This document shows positions 17,229-27,270 of a stretch of DNA of 64,000 bases, piece by piece (positions within the stretch are counted from its first letter, which is position 1; each line of letters begins with the position of its first letter). The position numbers and the translations under genes were made by a program. The notes under the pieces were generated by a model. It was not told the origin of the DNA and made no database searches. It saw only the letters and a list, made by a program, of their open reading frames with translations. The DNA is from an uncultured Clostridia bacterium (lineage in GTDB: Bacteria; Bacillota; Clostridia; Lachnospirales; Lachnospiraceae): contig CAOKDX010000009.1 in the NCBI GenBank assembly GCA_948467395.1, positions 62,001 to 126,000 on the forward strand, written 5' to 3'.

Positions 17229-18326
17229 ATGCATCTGGCCTTTTTTGTGATCCCCGTCATTGTAATGGTGCCGATATTAATCTATCTCTATATATGGTTT
17301 AACCGTTTTCTGACATTGATTCCCGGAATTTCCGACAGACTGCGGCACGGACTGGCGGCGTTGCTGGCGACTGCCGCGGCTTATCTCTGCTGGCCCATAT
17401 ACCGGACGGGCGGTGTTGTGATCTCACATTTTCTTGTGGCTGGCCTTCTGATGGAGTTTATTCATTTCGCTGTCAAGAAGAAAAATCATGGTGAGATTCC
17501 TAAAATATGGTCTTTTTTGTATCGGAGTGGCATTTTGTCGGTGGCCATAGTGGCAGCCGTATTTCTTTATGGCTATATAAATATGCAGACGGTATATGAG
17601 AGGAACTATGAGATTGCGTCAGAAAAGGTGCAGAGGGATATGAAGTTCGCTGTCATCTCAGACCTGCACCTTGGAACGAATATGGATACGGATAAATTAT
17701 CCGGCTATCTGGACGGGATTTCATCAAAGACTCCGGATGCTCTCCTGCTGGCAGGGGATATTTTTGATGAGAACACCACCAGAGATGAGATGATGAGGGC
17801 AGCGGAATTATTTGGTCAGGTAAAGACTGCCTTCGGGACATATTATGTATTGGGAAATCATGACCCCAATCATTATGTTACAGAAAAACAGTATACCGAA
17901 GAGGAGATGTGCCAGACTTTGTCGGAGGCCGGCGTCCATGTCCTGCAGGATGAGACGGTGGTGCTTGAGGGACTGAATATCATTGGCAGAAGGGATGCCT
18001 CCTCCGCCTCCCGGCTGGAGACAAAGGAACTCACAGCGCAGGGAAAACCTTCTCAGCTTACGCTGCTGATCGATCACCAGCCCCTGGGGCTGCAGGCCAA
18101 CGCCGACGCCGGGGTGGATCTGCAGATATCCGGTCATACTCATGCCGGTCAGATCTGGCCCACCGGGAAGCTGATGGAGCTGCTTGGGGTCAGTGAGATG
18201 AATTATGGATATAAAAGGATAGATACTATGAATACGATCGTTACTTCCGGGATTGGGGGATGGGGCTATGCCATCCGGACCGGGGGACACTGCGAATATG
18301 TAATGATAGATGTGAGGAAAGCCTGA
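17229..18326 (+). CDS. Membrane-anchored metallophosphoesterase (YkuE/YaeI type)
   Basis: A 365-residue protein with about four hydrophobic N-terminal segments (residues 1-125) and a calcineurin-like phosphoesterase domain. The metal-binding blocks are present: ISDLHLGTNM, LLAGDIFDE, VLGNHDPNHY, LLIDHQPLG and ISGHTHAGQIWP. Relatives such as Bacillus YkuE and E. coli YaeI act on lipid-linked or small phosphate esters at the membrane; the substrate here is unknown. It is the last GC-rich gene before the AT-rich cassette, whose first gene starts 28 bases downstream. Confidence 0.92.
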   Translation: MHLAFFVIPVIVMVPILIYLYIWFNRFLTLIPGISDRLRHGLAALLATAAAYLCWPIYRTGGVVISHFLVAGLLMEFIHFAVKKKNHGEIPKIWSFLYRSGILSVAIVAAVFLYGYINMQTVYERNYEIASEKVQRDMKFAVISDLHLGTNMDTDKLSGYLDGISSKTPDALLLAGDIFDENTTRDEMMRAAELFGQVKTAFGTYYVLGNHDPNHYVTEKQYTEEEMCQTLSEAGVHVLQDETVVLEGLNIIGRRDASSASRLETKELTAQGKPSQLTLLIDHQPLGLQANADAGVDLQISGHTHAGQIWPTGKLMELLGVSEMNYGYKRIDTMNTIVTSGIGGWGYAIRTGGHCEYVMIDVRKA

Positions 18327-18353
18327 AAGACAATTTCAAAAAGGAGACAGATT

Positions 18354-19514
18354 ATGAAGGGACAAGAAAATGAGCCGTTGGATTTAGAGGATTATTATAC
18401 AGTAGAAGTAAGAACAGAAAATATTTTAGAAGAAAGATTGGAAGATAGTGTAGAAGATTATCCGAATCTCAGTATAAAAATAGATCAGGCTCAGTTTTCT
18501 ATTTTTGAATTGAAGAGACGATATGATAGAGGCAGTATTTGCATAGATCCTGACTTTCAAAGGAATGATGTGTGGAGTACCAGGCAAAAATCAGAACTCA
18601 TTGAATCTGTTGTTATGGGGATTCCTCTCCCGTTGATCTATCTGGCGGAGAATGCAGATGGTAAACTGGTTGTGGTGGATGGACGACAGAGACTTACTGC
18701 TTTTTTTGAATTTTTAGAAAACAAATTTCGATTGAGGGATTTAAAAATTCTTCGTCAGATTAATGGAATGAACTTGAAGGAAATAGATCAAAATAAAATG
18801 TATTCTCAATATGTTACTATGGTTGAAGATACGCAGCTGGTTGTACAGATTATAAAATATCCTACCAAGGACAGAGTACGGTTTGACATTTTTGATAGAG
18901 TTAATCGAGGCGGGACTCCGTTAAATAAACAGGAGATGCGCAATGCTTTGTACCAAGGAAATGCTACCAGATTGTTGAACCGATTATCAAAATTAGATAA
19001 CTTTGGAAGAGCTACAGGGAACGCGATTTCGTCTAAACATATGAAAGATAAGTATGTTATTTTACGTGCACTTTGTTTCTATTTATTAAATCAGAAAGAA
19101 TTAACGGATAACAAAGGAAAACTTGTAGTTTATCATAGTGATATGGAGGAGCTACTGGGAATAGGAATGCAGTATTTTAATACCATATCAAGAGAAAGAC
19201 TTAGGACATTGGAAGAATTATTTGATTCAAATATGAAAAAAGCATACGAATGTATGGGGGTAGATGGATTTCGCATTCCATCCAGCGGTAAAACGAAAAG
19301 ACCAATTAGCATGACTCTTTTTGAGACACTATTCTATTATTATACATTATTTGAAACCAATACGAATTATGAAAAAATGAGAGAAGGTATTAAGGAATTA
19401 TTAGATGATAAAGAATATTTGAGAAGTCTGCAGCATTCAGTGGACAGTTCCGTTAATGTAAATATCAGGTTTGGAAAGGTTATTTCAAAATATGCAGAAA
19501 TAAGGAGTAAATAA
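18354..19514 (+). CDS. DUF262 (GmrS-type) domain protein, first gene of putative defence cassette
   Basis: A 386-residue protein with an N-terminal DUF262 domain: a YxRGxxxIDPDFQRNDVWS-like block, ELIESVVMGIPLPLIYL, then VVVDGRQRLTAFFEF (the DGQR-type motif) and FDRVNRGGTPLNKQEMRNAL. This is the ParB-like fold found in GmrSD type IV restriction enzymes. The HNH nuclease domain (DUF1524) that often follows is not visible; the C-terminal half is helical and unassigned. Base composition is much more A+T rich than the flanking genes. Its stop is directly followed by the ATG of the ATPase gene, whose AAGGAG ribosome site lies inside this gene. Probable phage-defence component, by family and context. 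Confidence 0.87.
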   Translation: MKGQENEPLDLEDYYTVEVRTENILEERLEDSVEDYPNLSIKIDQAQFSIFELKRRYDRGSICIDPDFQRNDVWSTRQKSELIESVVMGIPLPLIYLAENADGKLVVVDGRQRLTAFFEFLENKFRLRDLKILRQINGMNLKEIDQNKMYSQYVTMVEDTQLVVQIIKYPTKDRVRFDIFDRVNRGGTPLNKQEMRNALYQGNATRLLNRLSKLDNFGRATGNAISSKHMKDKYVILRALCFYLLNQKELTDNKGKLVVYHSDMEELLGIGMQYFNTISRERLRTLEELFDSNMKKAYECMGVDGFRIPSSGKTKRPISMTLFETLFYYYTLFETNTNYEKMREGIKELLDDKEYLRSLQHSVDSSVNVNIRFGKVISKYAEIRSK

Positions 19515-20546
19515 ATGTTAAATAGCATTCATATAAAAGGTTTTAAATGTTTTGATTCGGTTCAGCTTATGTTGAAGAATCTGACTTTATTGACAGGAGT
19601 AAATTCATCAGGAAAGTCTTCCTTTATTCAGTCAATTCTTCTTTTGATGCAGCAGAAAGATAAAGGCAAAAGTCCGATTAATGGAAAGTTTGTACATCTG
19701 GGACTGATGCGTGAAATTAAAAATTGGAATACGAATCCTAAAAATATTCAAATTCAAGCAAATCTGTCAGATGATAACTGTGGTATCGAGTTGGATATGG
19801 ATGAGAAAATAGAATCTTTCGGAATGGCGGCAGTGGAGAAGAATGATTTTGTCTATTTGTCAGCGGAGCGGATTGGGGTTGAGGATGTTTACAAACAGAA
19901 TCTGACAGATGAATACCGGATTGGAATTCATGGTGAATATGCTTTTGATTATTTGAGCAAGGAGCGTTTAAATCCGTTAAAGGAAATGCATTTTTGCCAT
20001 TCTGAGGCAGGAAAAAATTTAGGAAATCAGGTAGATTACTGGTTAAATTATATTATGGGATATTATATTAAAGCGGAACAAATCAGCGGCACGGAAATTG
20101 TAAGGGTCTCTTATCATAGGGATGAAGGTGGCAGCCGGGGGATGAAACCGCATCATGTGGGGACAGGAGTCAGTTATGCAGCTAATGTTATTATCGCGGC
20201 ATTGTCTTGTAAAAAGGGAAGTTTGTTTCTTGTAGAAAATCCGGAGATTCATCTTCATCCGGGAGCACAGTCAAAGTTGTTGGATTTTTTTTGTTTCCTT
20301 GCGGAAAAAGGATTACAGATTATAATAGAGACACATAGTGATCATATTTTTAACGGAATTAGAAAAAGCATTAAATCAAATGATATTTCCAAAGATAAGA
20401 CAATGGTATATTTTTTCAGGCAAGAGGCAAGTGGATTAAGTGTACCGATTGAGATTGTCATAGATGAAAATGGTATAATTAGAAATCATGAAAGAGGACT
20501 CTTCGATCAATTTGATGATGATTTAGACGAATTATTGGGGTTGTGA
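19515..20546 (+). CDS. ABC-type AAA ATPase (DUF3696-like), second gene of putative defence cassette
   Basis: A 343-residue SMC/ABC-like ATPase of the kind found in OLD, AriA and RecF-like defence proteins. Motifs: IHIKGFKCFDSVQL at the N-terminus, Walker A TGVNSSGKSSFIQS, a signature-like VGTGVSYAANVI, Walker B LFLVENPEIHLHPGAQ and the H-loop IIIETHSDHIFNGIRK. The coiled-coil region is very short. The last third (KTMVYFFRQ and beyond) fits the DUF3696-type C-terminus. No TOPRIM nuclease is fused. It is sandwiched without gaps between the DUF262 gene and an unknown gene, so the three are one operon. Confidence 0.9.
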   Translation: MLNSIHIKGFKCFDSVQLMLKNLTLLTGVNSSGKSSFIQSILLLMQQKDKGKSPINGKFVHLGLMREIKNWNTNPKNIQIQANLSDDNCGIELDMDEKIESFGMAAVEKNDFVYLSAERIGVEDVYKQNLTDEYRIGIHGEYAFDYLSKERLNPLKEMHFCHSEAGKNLGNQVDYWLNYIMGYYIKAEQISGTEIVRVSYHRDEGGSRGMKPHHVGTGVSYAANVIIAALSCKKGSLFLVENPEIHLHPGAQSKLLDFFCFLAEKGLQIIIETHSDHIFNGIRKSIKSNDISKDKTMVYFFRQEASGLSVPIEIVIDENGIIRNHERGLFDQFDDDLDELLGL

Positions 20547-20548
20547 TA

Positions 20549-21409
20549 ATGTGTGATATTTATTTGAATGAATTGTCTCTGGATGGGCAATATGGACAAA
20601 TTGATGATTTTTTGGATGCATCTGTCCCAGTGATGAGATGTTTGAAATTTATATATGAGAATAACAAACAAGTATATAAATATACTGGCTTTTTTGAAAG
20701 AAAAATCACCAATAATATGAAATGGAATGATTTGCGGGGTTTTCATAGCGATAAAGCAAGACGGTTAAAAAGTCTTTTGCTGTCAACAACAGATCATCCT
20801 CCTTTCTGGGATACACAGAAGGAGCTAAAACAAGATATTTCTGCTACATATAGAATGGGTGATACGGATGTTACTTTGACATCTGCAGCAGAGGCAGCAG
20901 AGGGAGATGGGATATTGCTTTCCTTTTCACATGAGGTTTTTAATAACTGTCAGATACGGGTAATAAAAAATGCGACAGAACGTTTGGAGATAGAATCTGC
21001 TGTTACGTTAGATTATCTTGCCGATCAGTTATGGAACAAAAAGCAAATTGATATACATCAGTATTTATGTGTAAAGTATGAAGGAACCAGATTAAACTTT
21101 ACAAAGTTAGATACTAAATATGGATTTTTGGATTTTGAAAAAGAGGAACTTAGAGATTGTTTTCAAACATTTGATAAATTCGTGCATATGGAAAATTGGA
21201 ACGAAATATTTCGGGATCAGGGACTACGCTATAAAAATTATTCTCCTTCATCTAATGAAAAAAACTGGTTTAGCGGATCCAGGTATTCTGGAAAAGCAAT
21301 TGATAAGTTCCGTTGTATTAACCCTAAACGATGTTTTGGATATAGGGAGGATGATATATTTTATGTATTAAGGATGGAACGTGATCACAGGATTAGTGAT
21401 TATGGTTGA
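20549..21409 (+). CDS. Unknown protein, third gene of putative defence cassette
   Basis: A 286-residue protein that I do not recognise. GTG 20543, which overlaps the ATPase stop, is an alternative start; either way translation is coupled to the ATPase gene. No membrane segment or Walker motif is seen. The central part contains AEAAEGDGILLSFSHEVF, and the C-terminus ends with RCFGYREDDIFYVLRMERDH, a strand pattern that loosely resembles the ends of RelE-like or other small nuclease toxins. Its position makes it a candidate effector or substrate-recognition subunit. This is inference from position; the similarity is weak. Confidence 0.8.
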   Translation: MCDIYLNELSLDGQYGQIDDFLDASVPVMRCLKFIYENNKQVYKYTGFFERKITNNMKWNDLRGFHSDKARRLKSLLLSTTDHPPFWDTQKELKQDISATYRMGDTDVTLTSAAEAAEGDGILLSFSHEVFNNCQIRVIKNATERLEIESAVTLDYLADQLWNKKQIDIHQYLCVKYEGTRLNFTKLDTKYGFLDFEKEELRDCFQTFDKFVHMENWNEIFRDQGLRYKNYSPSSNEKNWFSGSRYSGKAIDKFRCINPKRCFGYREDDIFYVLRMERDHRISDYG

Positions 21410-21439
21410 AATAAATGATTAAGGAGGCATAGATCAGAG

Positions 21440-22849
21440 ATGAGAAAGACAAAGATTATAGCAACGATCGGTCCAGCGTGTGACAGCGAGGAGACACTGG
21501 CAAAAATGTGCGAGGCAGGCATGAATGTGGCGAGACTGAATTTTTCCCATGGAACAAGGGAAGAACAGCAGGAGCGCATCAATCTGGTTAAGGCAGTGAG
21601 GGAAAAACTGGAGCTTCCCATTGCCATTATGCTGGATACAAAGGGGCCGGAGTATCGGATCGGCACCTTTGCGAACAAGAAGATTACTCTGAAGGACGGG
21701 GACACCTTTACCTTTACTACAGAAGATATCACCGGGGATGAGACCAGGGTTTCCGTCAGCGATAAACGGATGATGGACGAGCTGCAGCCAGGGGATACCG
21801 TGCTGGTAAATAACGGGCTTGTGGTTTTGGAGGTCAGGAATGTAGAGGGAACGGAGGCAGTCTGTACGGTGACTGCCGGGGGTGAGCTGTCGGACCGGAA
21901 GAGCATGAATTTTCCGAACCGTCTGATGCCTGGTGATTACCTGAGTGAACAGGATAAGGGGGATATCCTGCTGGGAATCGAGAATGAAGTGGATTTCATC
22001 GCCGCTTCGTTTGTCTCTACCAGAGAGGACGTACAGGCCCTGCGTGATTTTCTGGATGAAAATGGAGGACAGGAGATTGACATTATCGCCAAGATTGAGA
22101 ACCGCTCCGGCGTGGATCAGATCGATGAGATCTGCAAGGTGGCAAATGGCATTATGATCGCCAGAGGGGACCTGGGAGTGGAGATTCCCTTTATTGAAGT
22201 TCCAGCGATCCAGAAATACCTTATCAGCCGGTGCCGGATGCTGGGCAAGCGGGTTATCACGGCAACGGAGATGCTGGAATCCATGATACACAATCCGCGT
22301 CCTACCCGGGCGGAAATCTCCGATGTGGCAAACGCTGTCTACGACGGCACATCTGCCGTCATGCTCTCCGGGGAATCAGCGGCGGGAAAATATCCGGTGG
22401 CAGCGGTGAAAAATATGGCGGAGATCGCGGAACAGACGGAAAAGAATATTGATTATACAGAATGGTTCCGCACAAAGGAATTTCAAATTCAGAGTAATAT
22501 TGATGCGGTATCCCATGCCACCTGTGCCATGGCCATCGATGTCCAGGCAAAGGGGATTGTAGTAAGCTCCATCAGCGGGCGTACAGCCCAGATGGTCAGC
22601 CGGTTCCGCTGCCCGGTAGACCTGATCGGCATGACGACCTCACAGCGTGCATGGTACAGGCTGAATCTCAGCTGGGGCATCACTCCCGTGCTGAGTGAGG
22701 AATTCAATTCGGTGGACGTTATGTTCTATCATGCCCTGAACCATGCGAAACGGATTTTCCAGCTGCAGAAGGGGGAGAATGTGGTGCTCACCGGCGGTTC
22801 CAGCTGTCAGTCCGGGAATACCAATACGATCCGGGTGGAGAAGGTATAG
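21440..22849 (+). CDS. pyk: Pyruvate kinase
   Basis: Last step of glycolysis: phosphoenolpyruvate plus ADP to pyruvate plus ATP. The 469-residue protein starts with KTKIIATIGPACDSEETL and has LDTKGPEYRIG, the active-site IDIIAKIENRSGVDQIDEI, IMIARGDLGVEIPF, GKRVITATEMLESM and TRAEISDVANAVYDGTSAVMLSGE. It lacks the extra C-terminal PEP-utiliser domain found in Bacillus PykA, giving the short form. AAGGAGG precedes the start. It returns to the GC content of the chromosome right after the AT-rich cassette. Confidence 0.98.
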   Translation: MRKTKIIATIGPACDSEETLAKMCEAGMNVARLNFSHGTREEQQERINLVKAVREKLELPIAIMLDTKGPEYRIGTFANKKITLKDGDTFTFTTEDITGDETRVSVSDKRMMDELQPGDTVLVNNGLVVLEVRNVEGTEAVCTVTAGGELSDRKSMNFPNRLMPGDYLSEQDKGDILLGIENEVDFIAASFVSTREDVQALRDFLDENGGQEIDIIAKIENRSGVDQIDEICKVANGIMIARGDLGVEIPFIEVPAIQKYLISRCRMLGKRVITATEMLESMIHNPRPTRAEISDVANAVYDGTSAVMLSGESAAGKYPVAAVKNMAEIAEQTEKNIDYTEWFRTKEFQIQSNIDAVSHATCAMAIDVQAKGIVVSSISGRTAQMVSRFRCPVDLIGMTTSQRAWYRLNLSWGITPVLSEEFNSVDVMFYHALNHAKRIFQLQKGENVVLTGGSSCQSGNTNTIRVEKV

Positions 22850-22872
22850 ACCGCCTATACAATAGAGATTCA

Positions 22873-22901
22873 TTGCATAATAATTATACATTGTGTATAA
22901 T
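22873..22901 (+). promoter_or_regulatory. Sigma-A promoter for glycogen phosphorylase
   Basis: TTGCAT (22873-22878) and a perfect TATAAT (22896-22901) are separated by exactly 17 bases, 48 bases before the start codon. Confidence 0.72.
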
Positions 22902-22949
22902 CGGAAGTAAGAAATGATTAGAAAAAAGTGTTAAATGAGGTAGAGAGAG

Positions 22950-25196
22950 ATGTTAGAGCAAATCGTATCAAAAGAGTATGGAAAAGGTCTGAGCCAGTGC
23001 AGTGAGGAGGAAGTTTACCGTGCCCTGCTGGAGCTAGTGCAGGAGAAAGCAGCGGCGCGGGAGAGAAAGGGCGGCAGGAAGAAGCTGTACTATATATCCG
23101 CGGAATTTCTTATCGGCAAGCTGCTCAGCAATAATCTTATCAATCTTGGCATCTATGATGAGGTGGCCGAGGAATTGAGGAGAGCGGGAAAGGATCTGGC
23201 GGTCTATGAAGAGCGTGAGCCGGAGCCCTCCCTTGGGAACGGCGGCCTTGGGCGGCTTGCCGCCTGTTTTCTTGATTCCATCGCCACACTGGGACTACCG
23301 GGAGATGGAGTGGGACTGAACTACCATTATGGATTGTTCCGCCAGAAGTTCAAGAACTGCCGTCAGAAGGAAAAGCCAAATCCATGGATAGAGGAGGACG
23401 GCTGGCTGATCCGCAGCAAACGTAGTTTCACGGTATCATTTGGCAAATTTGAAGTCCCGGCAGTGATGTATGATATTCTTGTGACCGGGTATGATAGCGG
23501 CACGAACCGGCTTCACCTTTTTGACCTGGATTCAGTGGATGAGTCACTTGTTACGAAGGGAATAGACTTTGACAAGGCGCAGATAGAGAAAAACCTCACA
23601 TTGTTCCTGTATCCCGACGACAGCGATGAGGCGGGACGTCTGCTGCGTGTGTACCAGCAGTATTTTATGGTGAGCTGCGGGGCGCAGCTGATCCTGGCAG
23701 AGGCGAAGGAGAGGGGAAGTGACCTCCATGATCTGGCAGATTATGCGGCAGTTCAGATCAATGATACCCATCCCTCCATGGTGATACCGGAACTGATCCG
23801 GCTTTTGACGGCGGAGGGGATCCCATGGGATGAGGCGGTAAAGATCGTGACAGATACATGTGCCTATACGAACCATACCATCCTGGCCGAGGCACTGGAA
23901 AAATGGCCGATTGCATTTCTGGAGGAGGCAGCCCCTGGCATCGTTCCCGTGATCCGGAGGCTGGATGAGGAGATAAAGAAGAAATACAGCGACCCTGCAG
24001 TGGCTATTATCGACAAAGAGGACAGGGTCCATATGGCGAATATGGATATCCATTACGGACACAGCGTCAACGGGGTGGCATATCTGCATACGGAGATATT
24101 AAAGAACAATGAATTACATGATTTCTATAAGCTGTATCCGGAGAAATTTAATAATAAGACCAACGGCATTACGTTTCGGCGCTGGCTGCTCCACTGCAAC
24201 CGGGAACTGACCGACTTCCTCACAGAGACCATCGGCAGCGGTTTTAAGAAAGACGCCGGGGAACTGGAAAATCTGCTGAAATATAAAGAGGATGACAGGG
24301 TGCTTGAACGTCTTATTGAGATCAAGAAGGCAAATAAGCACAGACTGGCTCTTTACCTGAAGGATACGCAGGGAATTGAGCTGAATGAGGATTCTATTTT
24401 TGATATCCAGATCAAGCGGCTTCATGAGTATAAGAGACAGCAGCTCAATGCCCTGTACGCCATACATAAATACAGGGAGATCCGGAAGGGAAAGAAACCG
24501 GCCCGCCCCATTACGCTGATCTTCGGTGCCAAGGCAGCGCCCGCCTATACCATTGCCAAGGATATCATCCATCTGATTCTCTGTCTGCAGGAGCTGATCC
24601 GGAACGACCCGGAGGTGAGTCCCTATCTGCGTGTTGTCATGGTGGAAAATTATAATGTGACAAAGGCGGAGAAGCTGATTCCTGCCTGTGATATATCGGA
24701 ACAGATCTCACTGGCTTCCAAGGAGGCAAGCGGGACAGGAAATATGAAATTTATGCTGAACGGCGCCGTGACCCTGGGAACGGAGGACGGTGCCAATGTG
24801 GAGATTCATGAACTGGTGGGGGATGAAAATATCTATGCCTTTGGAGAGGACAGCGACACCGTGATCGCGCGGTACAAAAACGGATACTGCTCCCGGGATT
24901 ATTACGAGTGGAATAAGGATTTGAAAAAGGCAGTTAATTTCATTATAGGGAAGAAGATGCTGAAGATTGGAAGCAGAAAACATCTACTCAATCTGTACAA
25001 TGAGCTCATTGCCAAGGACTGGTTTATGACATTCCCGGATTTTAACGCCTATATTGAGACGAAGGAGCGCGCTTATGCGGATTATGAGGACAGCCGTGCC
25101 TGGGCGCAGAAAATGCTTGTAAATATTGCCAAGGCAGGATATTTCTCCTCTGACCGTACGATTGAGCAGTACAACCGGGATATCTGGAGGCTGTAG
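22950..25196 (+). CDS. glgP: Glycogen/alpha-glucan phosphorylase
   Basis: Releases glucose-1-phosphate from storage glycogen. The 748-residue protein has the GT35 features: the N-terminal [17 protein letters not shown] and [21 protein letters not shown], the substrate region [20 protein letters not shown], the [15 protein letters not shown] block, and the pyridoxal-phosphate site [15 protein letters not shown] with its Lys followed by [11 protein letters not shown]. Length is at the short end, as in other Firmicutes. It has its own strong promoter and no other glycogen genes nearby, so it works with an operon elsewhere. Placement after pyruvate kinase is consistent with sugar storage feeding glycolysis. 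Confidence 0.97.
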   Translation: MLEQIVSKEYGKGLSQCSEEEVYRALLELVQEKAAARERKGGRKKLYYISAEFLIGKLLSNNLINLGIYDEVAEELRRAGKDLAVYEEREPEPSLGNGGLGRLAACFLDSIATLGLPGDGVGLNYHYGLFRQKFKNCRQKEKPNPWIEEDGWLIRSKRSFTVSFGKFEVPAVMYDILVTGYDSGTNRLHLFDLDSVDESLVTKGIDFDKAQIEKNLTLFLYPDDSDEAGRLLRVYQQYFMVSCGAQLILAEAKERGSDLHDLADYAAVQINDTHPSMVIPELIRLLTAEGIPWDEAVKIVTDTCAYTNHTILAEALEKWPIAFLEEAAPGIVPVIRRLDEEIKKKYSDPAVAIIDKEDRVHMANMDIHYGHSVNGVAYLHTEILKNNELHDFYKLYPEKFNNKTNGITFRRWLLHCNRELTDFLTETIGSGFKKDAGELENLLKYKEDDRVLERLIEIKKANKHRLALYLKDTQGIELNEDSIFDIQIKRLHEYKRQQLNALYAIHKYREIRKGKKPARPITLIFGAKAAPAYTIAKDIIHLILCLQELIRNDPEVSPYLRVVMVENYNVTKAEKLIPACDISEQISLASKEASGTGNMKFMLNGAVTLGTEDGANVEIHELVGDENIYAFGEDSDTVIARYKNGYCSRDYYEWNKDLKKAVNFIIGKKMLKIGSRKHLLNLYNELIAKDWFMTFPDFNAYIETKERAYADYEDSRAWAQKMLVNIAKAGYFSSDRTIEQYNRDIWRL

Positions 25197-25254
25197 GCCG
25201 GATGCCCGCGGATTTTCTCACTAAAACAAAAAGAACTGGCCGGAGGTGGACCGT

Positions 25255-26184
25255 GTGTCGCAGGATGTCTTGAGACGGATTCAGGATGAGGTAAATAAGA
25301 TTATAAAAGGCAAAGAAAACGTGGTAGAAATGGTGCTGGCGTCAATCCTTGCCGGCGGGCATATATTGATGGAGGACATTCCCGGAGTGGGAAAAACAAC
25401 TCTGGCAACTACTTTTGCCAGAGTACTTTCCCTGGAATATCACCGGGTACAATTTACTCCGGATGTCCTGCCAAGCGATCTGCTGGGCTTTTCCATGTAT
25501 AATAATCAGACAAAGGAATTTGACTTTCGGGAGGGATCTGTCTTTTGCAATCTCTTTCTTGCGGATGAGATCAACCGTACATCGCCAAAAACGCAGTCGG
25601 CTCTCTTAGAGGTGATGGAGGAGCGCCAGGCCAGCGTAGAGGGAGAGACCCGATATCTGCCGGATCCCTTCACTGTCATTGCGACACAGAATCCCACTGG
25701 ATCCTCCGGAACGCAGATGCTGCCGGAATCCCAGATGGATCGCTTTATGATCTGCCTGTCCATGGGATATCCCTCCCATGAGGATGCGGTTTCCCTATTG
25801 AAGGGCGAGGTATGGCATCAGGCAGGGATGCTCAGGAAGGTGATTTCCCTGGAGGAGCTGCAGGAGCTGCGGCAAACGGCAGAGAAGGTTTATGTGCACG
25901 ACGATATTTATGACTATGTGGTGACACTGGTGGAGCGGACGAGGACCCATGAGCTCTTTTCTTCGGGTGCCAGTCCCCGGGCGTGTATCGCCCTGCTGCG
26001 CATGTCAAGAGCCATGGCGCTTCTGAAGGGAAGGGACTTTGTGACGCCTCAGGACGTCCAGCATGTGCTGCCGGAGGTTGTTGGCCACCGGGTGAAGCTC
26101 AGCTCCCGGGCCAGGGCGGAGGGGATCCGTGTGAGGGAATGCCTGAATATGCTGCTGCGGGAGGTAAAACCCCCGAGAAGCTGA
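25255..26184 (+). CDS. MoxR-type AAA+ ATPase
   Basis: A 309-residue AAA+ ATPase of the MoxR/RavA-like group, thought to be a chaperone that matures or activates partner proteins. It shows GHILMEDIPGVGKTTLA (Walker A), FNLFLADEINRTSPKTQSALLEVMEE-type Walker B, the sensor IATQNPTGSSGTQMLPESQMDRF and SPRACIALLRMSRAMAL. GTG 25255 is preferred to GTG 25246 because the GGAGG (25242-25246) overlaps the earlier one. Together with the DUF58 and transglutaminase genes that follow, it forms the very common three-gene MoxR module. Confidence 0.95.
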   Translation: MSQDVLRRIQDEVNKIIKGKENVVEMVLASILAGGHILMEDIPGVGKTTLATTFARVLSLEYHRVQFTPDVLPSDLLGFSMYNNQTKEFDFREGSVFCNLFLADEINRTSPKTQSALLEVMEERQASVEGETRYLPDPFTVIATQNPTGSSGTQMLPESQMDRFMICLSMGYPSHEDAVSLLKGEVWHQAGMLRKVISLEELQELRQTAEKVYVHDDIYDYVVTLVERTRTHELFSSGASPRACIALLRMSRAMALLKGRDFVTPQDVQHVLPEVVGHRVKLSSRARAEGIRVRECLNMLLREVKPPRS

Positions 26185-26214
26185 ATCTTGCCGGTGGGCC
26201 AGATGGAGGGATTT

Positions 26215-27270
26215 ATGAAAAGAGAAGGAAAGGTACATATATGTGTATTTCGCTGTGTCAGTTATGCGGCCCTCTGTCTGGCAGAGTTTCTTCTCTTTGC
26301 CTTTCTCCGCAGTTATTTTCTACTTGTACTGGCGGTTTTGTTAGTGGTGTGGCCGGCCGTATCGGCGGCGGGAATGTGGTATCTCGCCGGAAGAATACAG
26401 GCGGTAATGGGGATCGGGCAGGGACGGGCCTGTCCCGGGGATACCGTTCTGCGCACCCTTCGTCTGAGAAATCCGGCATGGTGGCTGTCGCTGGATGCTG
26501 AATGGAATCTATGTTTTAAAAATACCTTCTGGGAGGAGGAATCGGATCAGAGTATTTTCATGCCGGTGAGACTGCACGGAGAGGAATCTCTTATATTGCC
26601 GCTCCAGATTTCAAATCTGGGGCATTTTCACATTTGTGCCTATCGGCTGGCGGTGCGTGATATCATGGGATTGATGCAGGTCCGGATTCCCCTGGTGCTG
26701 AGGGAGGAGATCTGTGTGATCCCGTCGAGGCAGCCAGTGCCGCCGGAGCAGGCGGAGGGGTATATGGCGGGTCTCTCTGAGACAGAAGAGAGCACAGAGA
26801 GGGGCAGCGACTTTGCCGAGGTCAGTGAGATAAGGGAATATGTACCCGGAGACCGGATCCGGGATATTCACTGGAAACTGTCAGCGAAAAAGGATATTCT
26901 GATGGTGAAGGAACGGATCTCCATGGCGGGGAGCGAAATGGTGCTTGTGTTGTACCCGGGCGGGGAGAAGGAGACGGCAGAAAAAGTATTGACGGAGGCA
27001 TTTTATCTTGGCCAGACATTTGTGGAGCGGCACATTCCTGTCCGCCTGATCCTGTGGAACCAGAATCTTTTCGGATGGGAGGAAAACCGGTTTTCTGGAA
27101 TGGAAGAGATGGAAGATTCATTCTGCCGGATCTATGATATCCCGCTGTCTATGCGAAATAACCGGGAATGGAAGCAGCATATGGCGAACTGCTATCCGTA
27201 TATGGGAGCATATCTGTTCGTGTCGGCAGAGGAAGGGGAGGTACAGGTGGTGCTGCATGAAAATGCGTAG
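26215..27270 (+). CDS. DUF58 domain membrane protein
   Basis: A 351-residue protein with two hydrophobic segments near the N-terminus (about residues 10-55) and a C-terminal DUF58 region, recognised by YVPGDRIRDIHWKLSAKKDILMV. This family accompanies MoxR ATPases and has a von Willebrand A-like fold. ATG 26215 has GGAGGG just upstream; earlier in-frame TTG and ATG codons lack one. Its last 14 bases overlap the start of the transglutaminase gene. The task of the module is unproven in Firmicutes; envelope protein assembly is a common suggestion. Confidence 0.93.
   Translation: MKREGKVHICVFRCVSYAALCLAEFLLFAFLRSYFLLVLAVLLVVWPAVSAAGMWYLAGRIQAVMGIGQGRACPGDTVLRTLRLRNPAWWLSLDAEWNLCFKNTFWEEESDQSIFMPVRLHGEESLILPLQISNLGHFHICAYRLAVRDIMGLMQVRIPLVLREEICVIPSRQPVPPEQAEGYMAGLSETEESTERGSDFAEVSEIREYVPGDRIRDIHWKLSAKKDILMVKERISMAGSEMVLVLYPGGEKETAEKVLTEAFYLGQTFVERHIPVRLILWNQNLFGWEENRFSGMEEMEDSFCRIYDIPLSMRNNREWKQHMANCYPYMGAYLFVSAEEGEVQVVLHENA

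Noticed and set aside
18326..21440. Direct repeats or attachment sites flanking the putative defence cassette
   Set aside because: The only shared sequence at the two ends is the AAGGAG ribosome site that every gene has; no convincing target duplication is visible.
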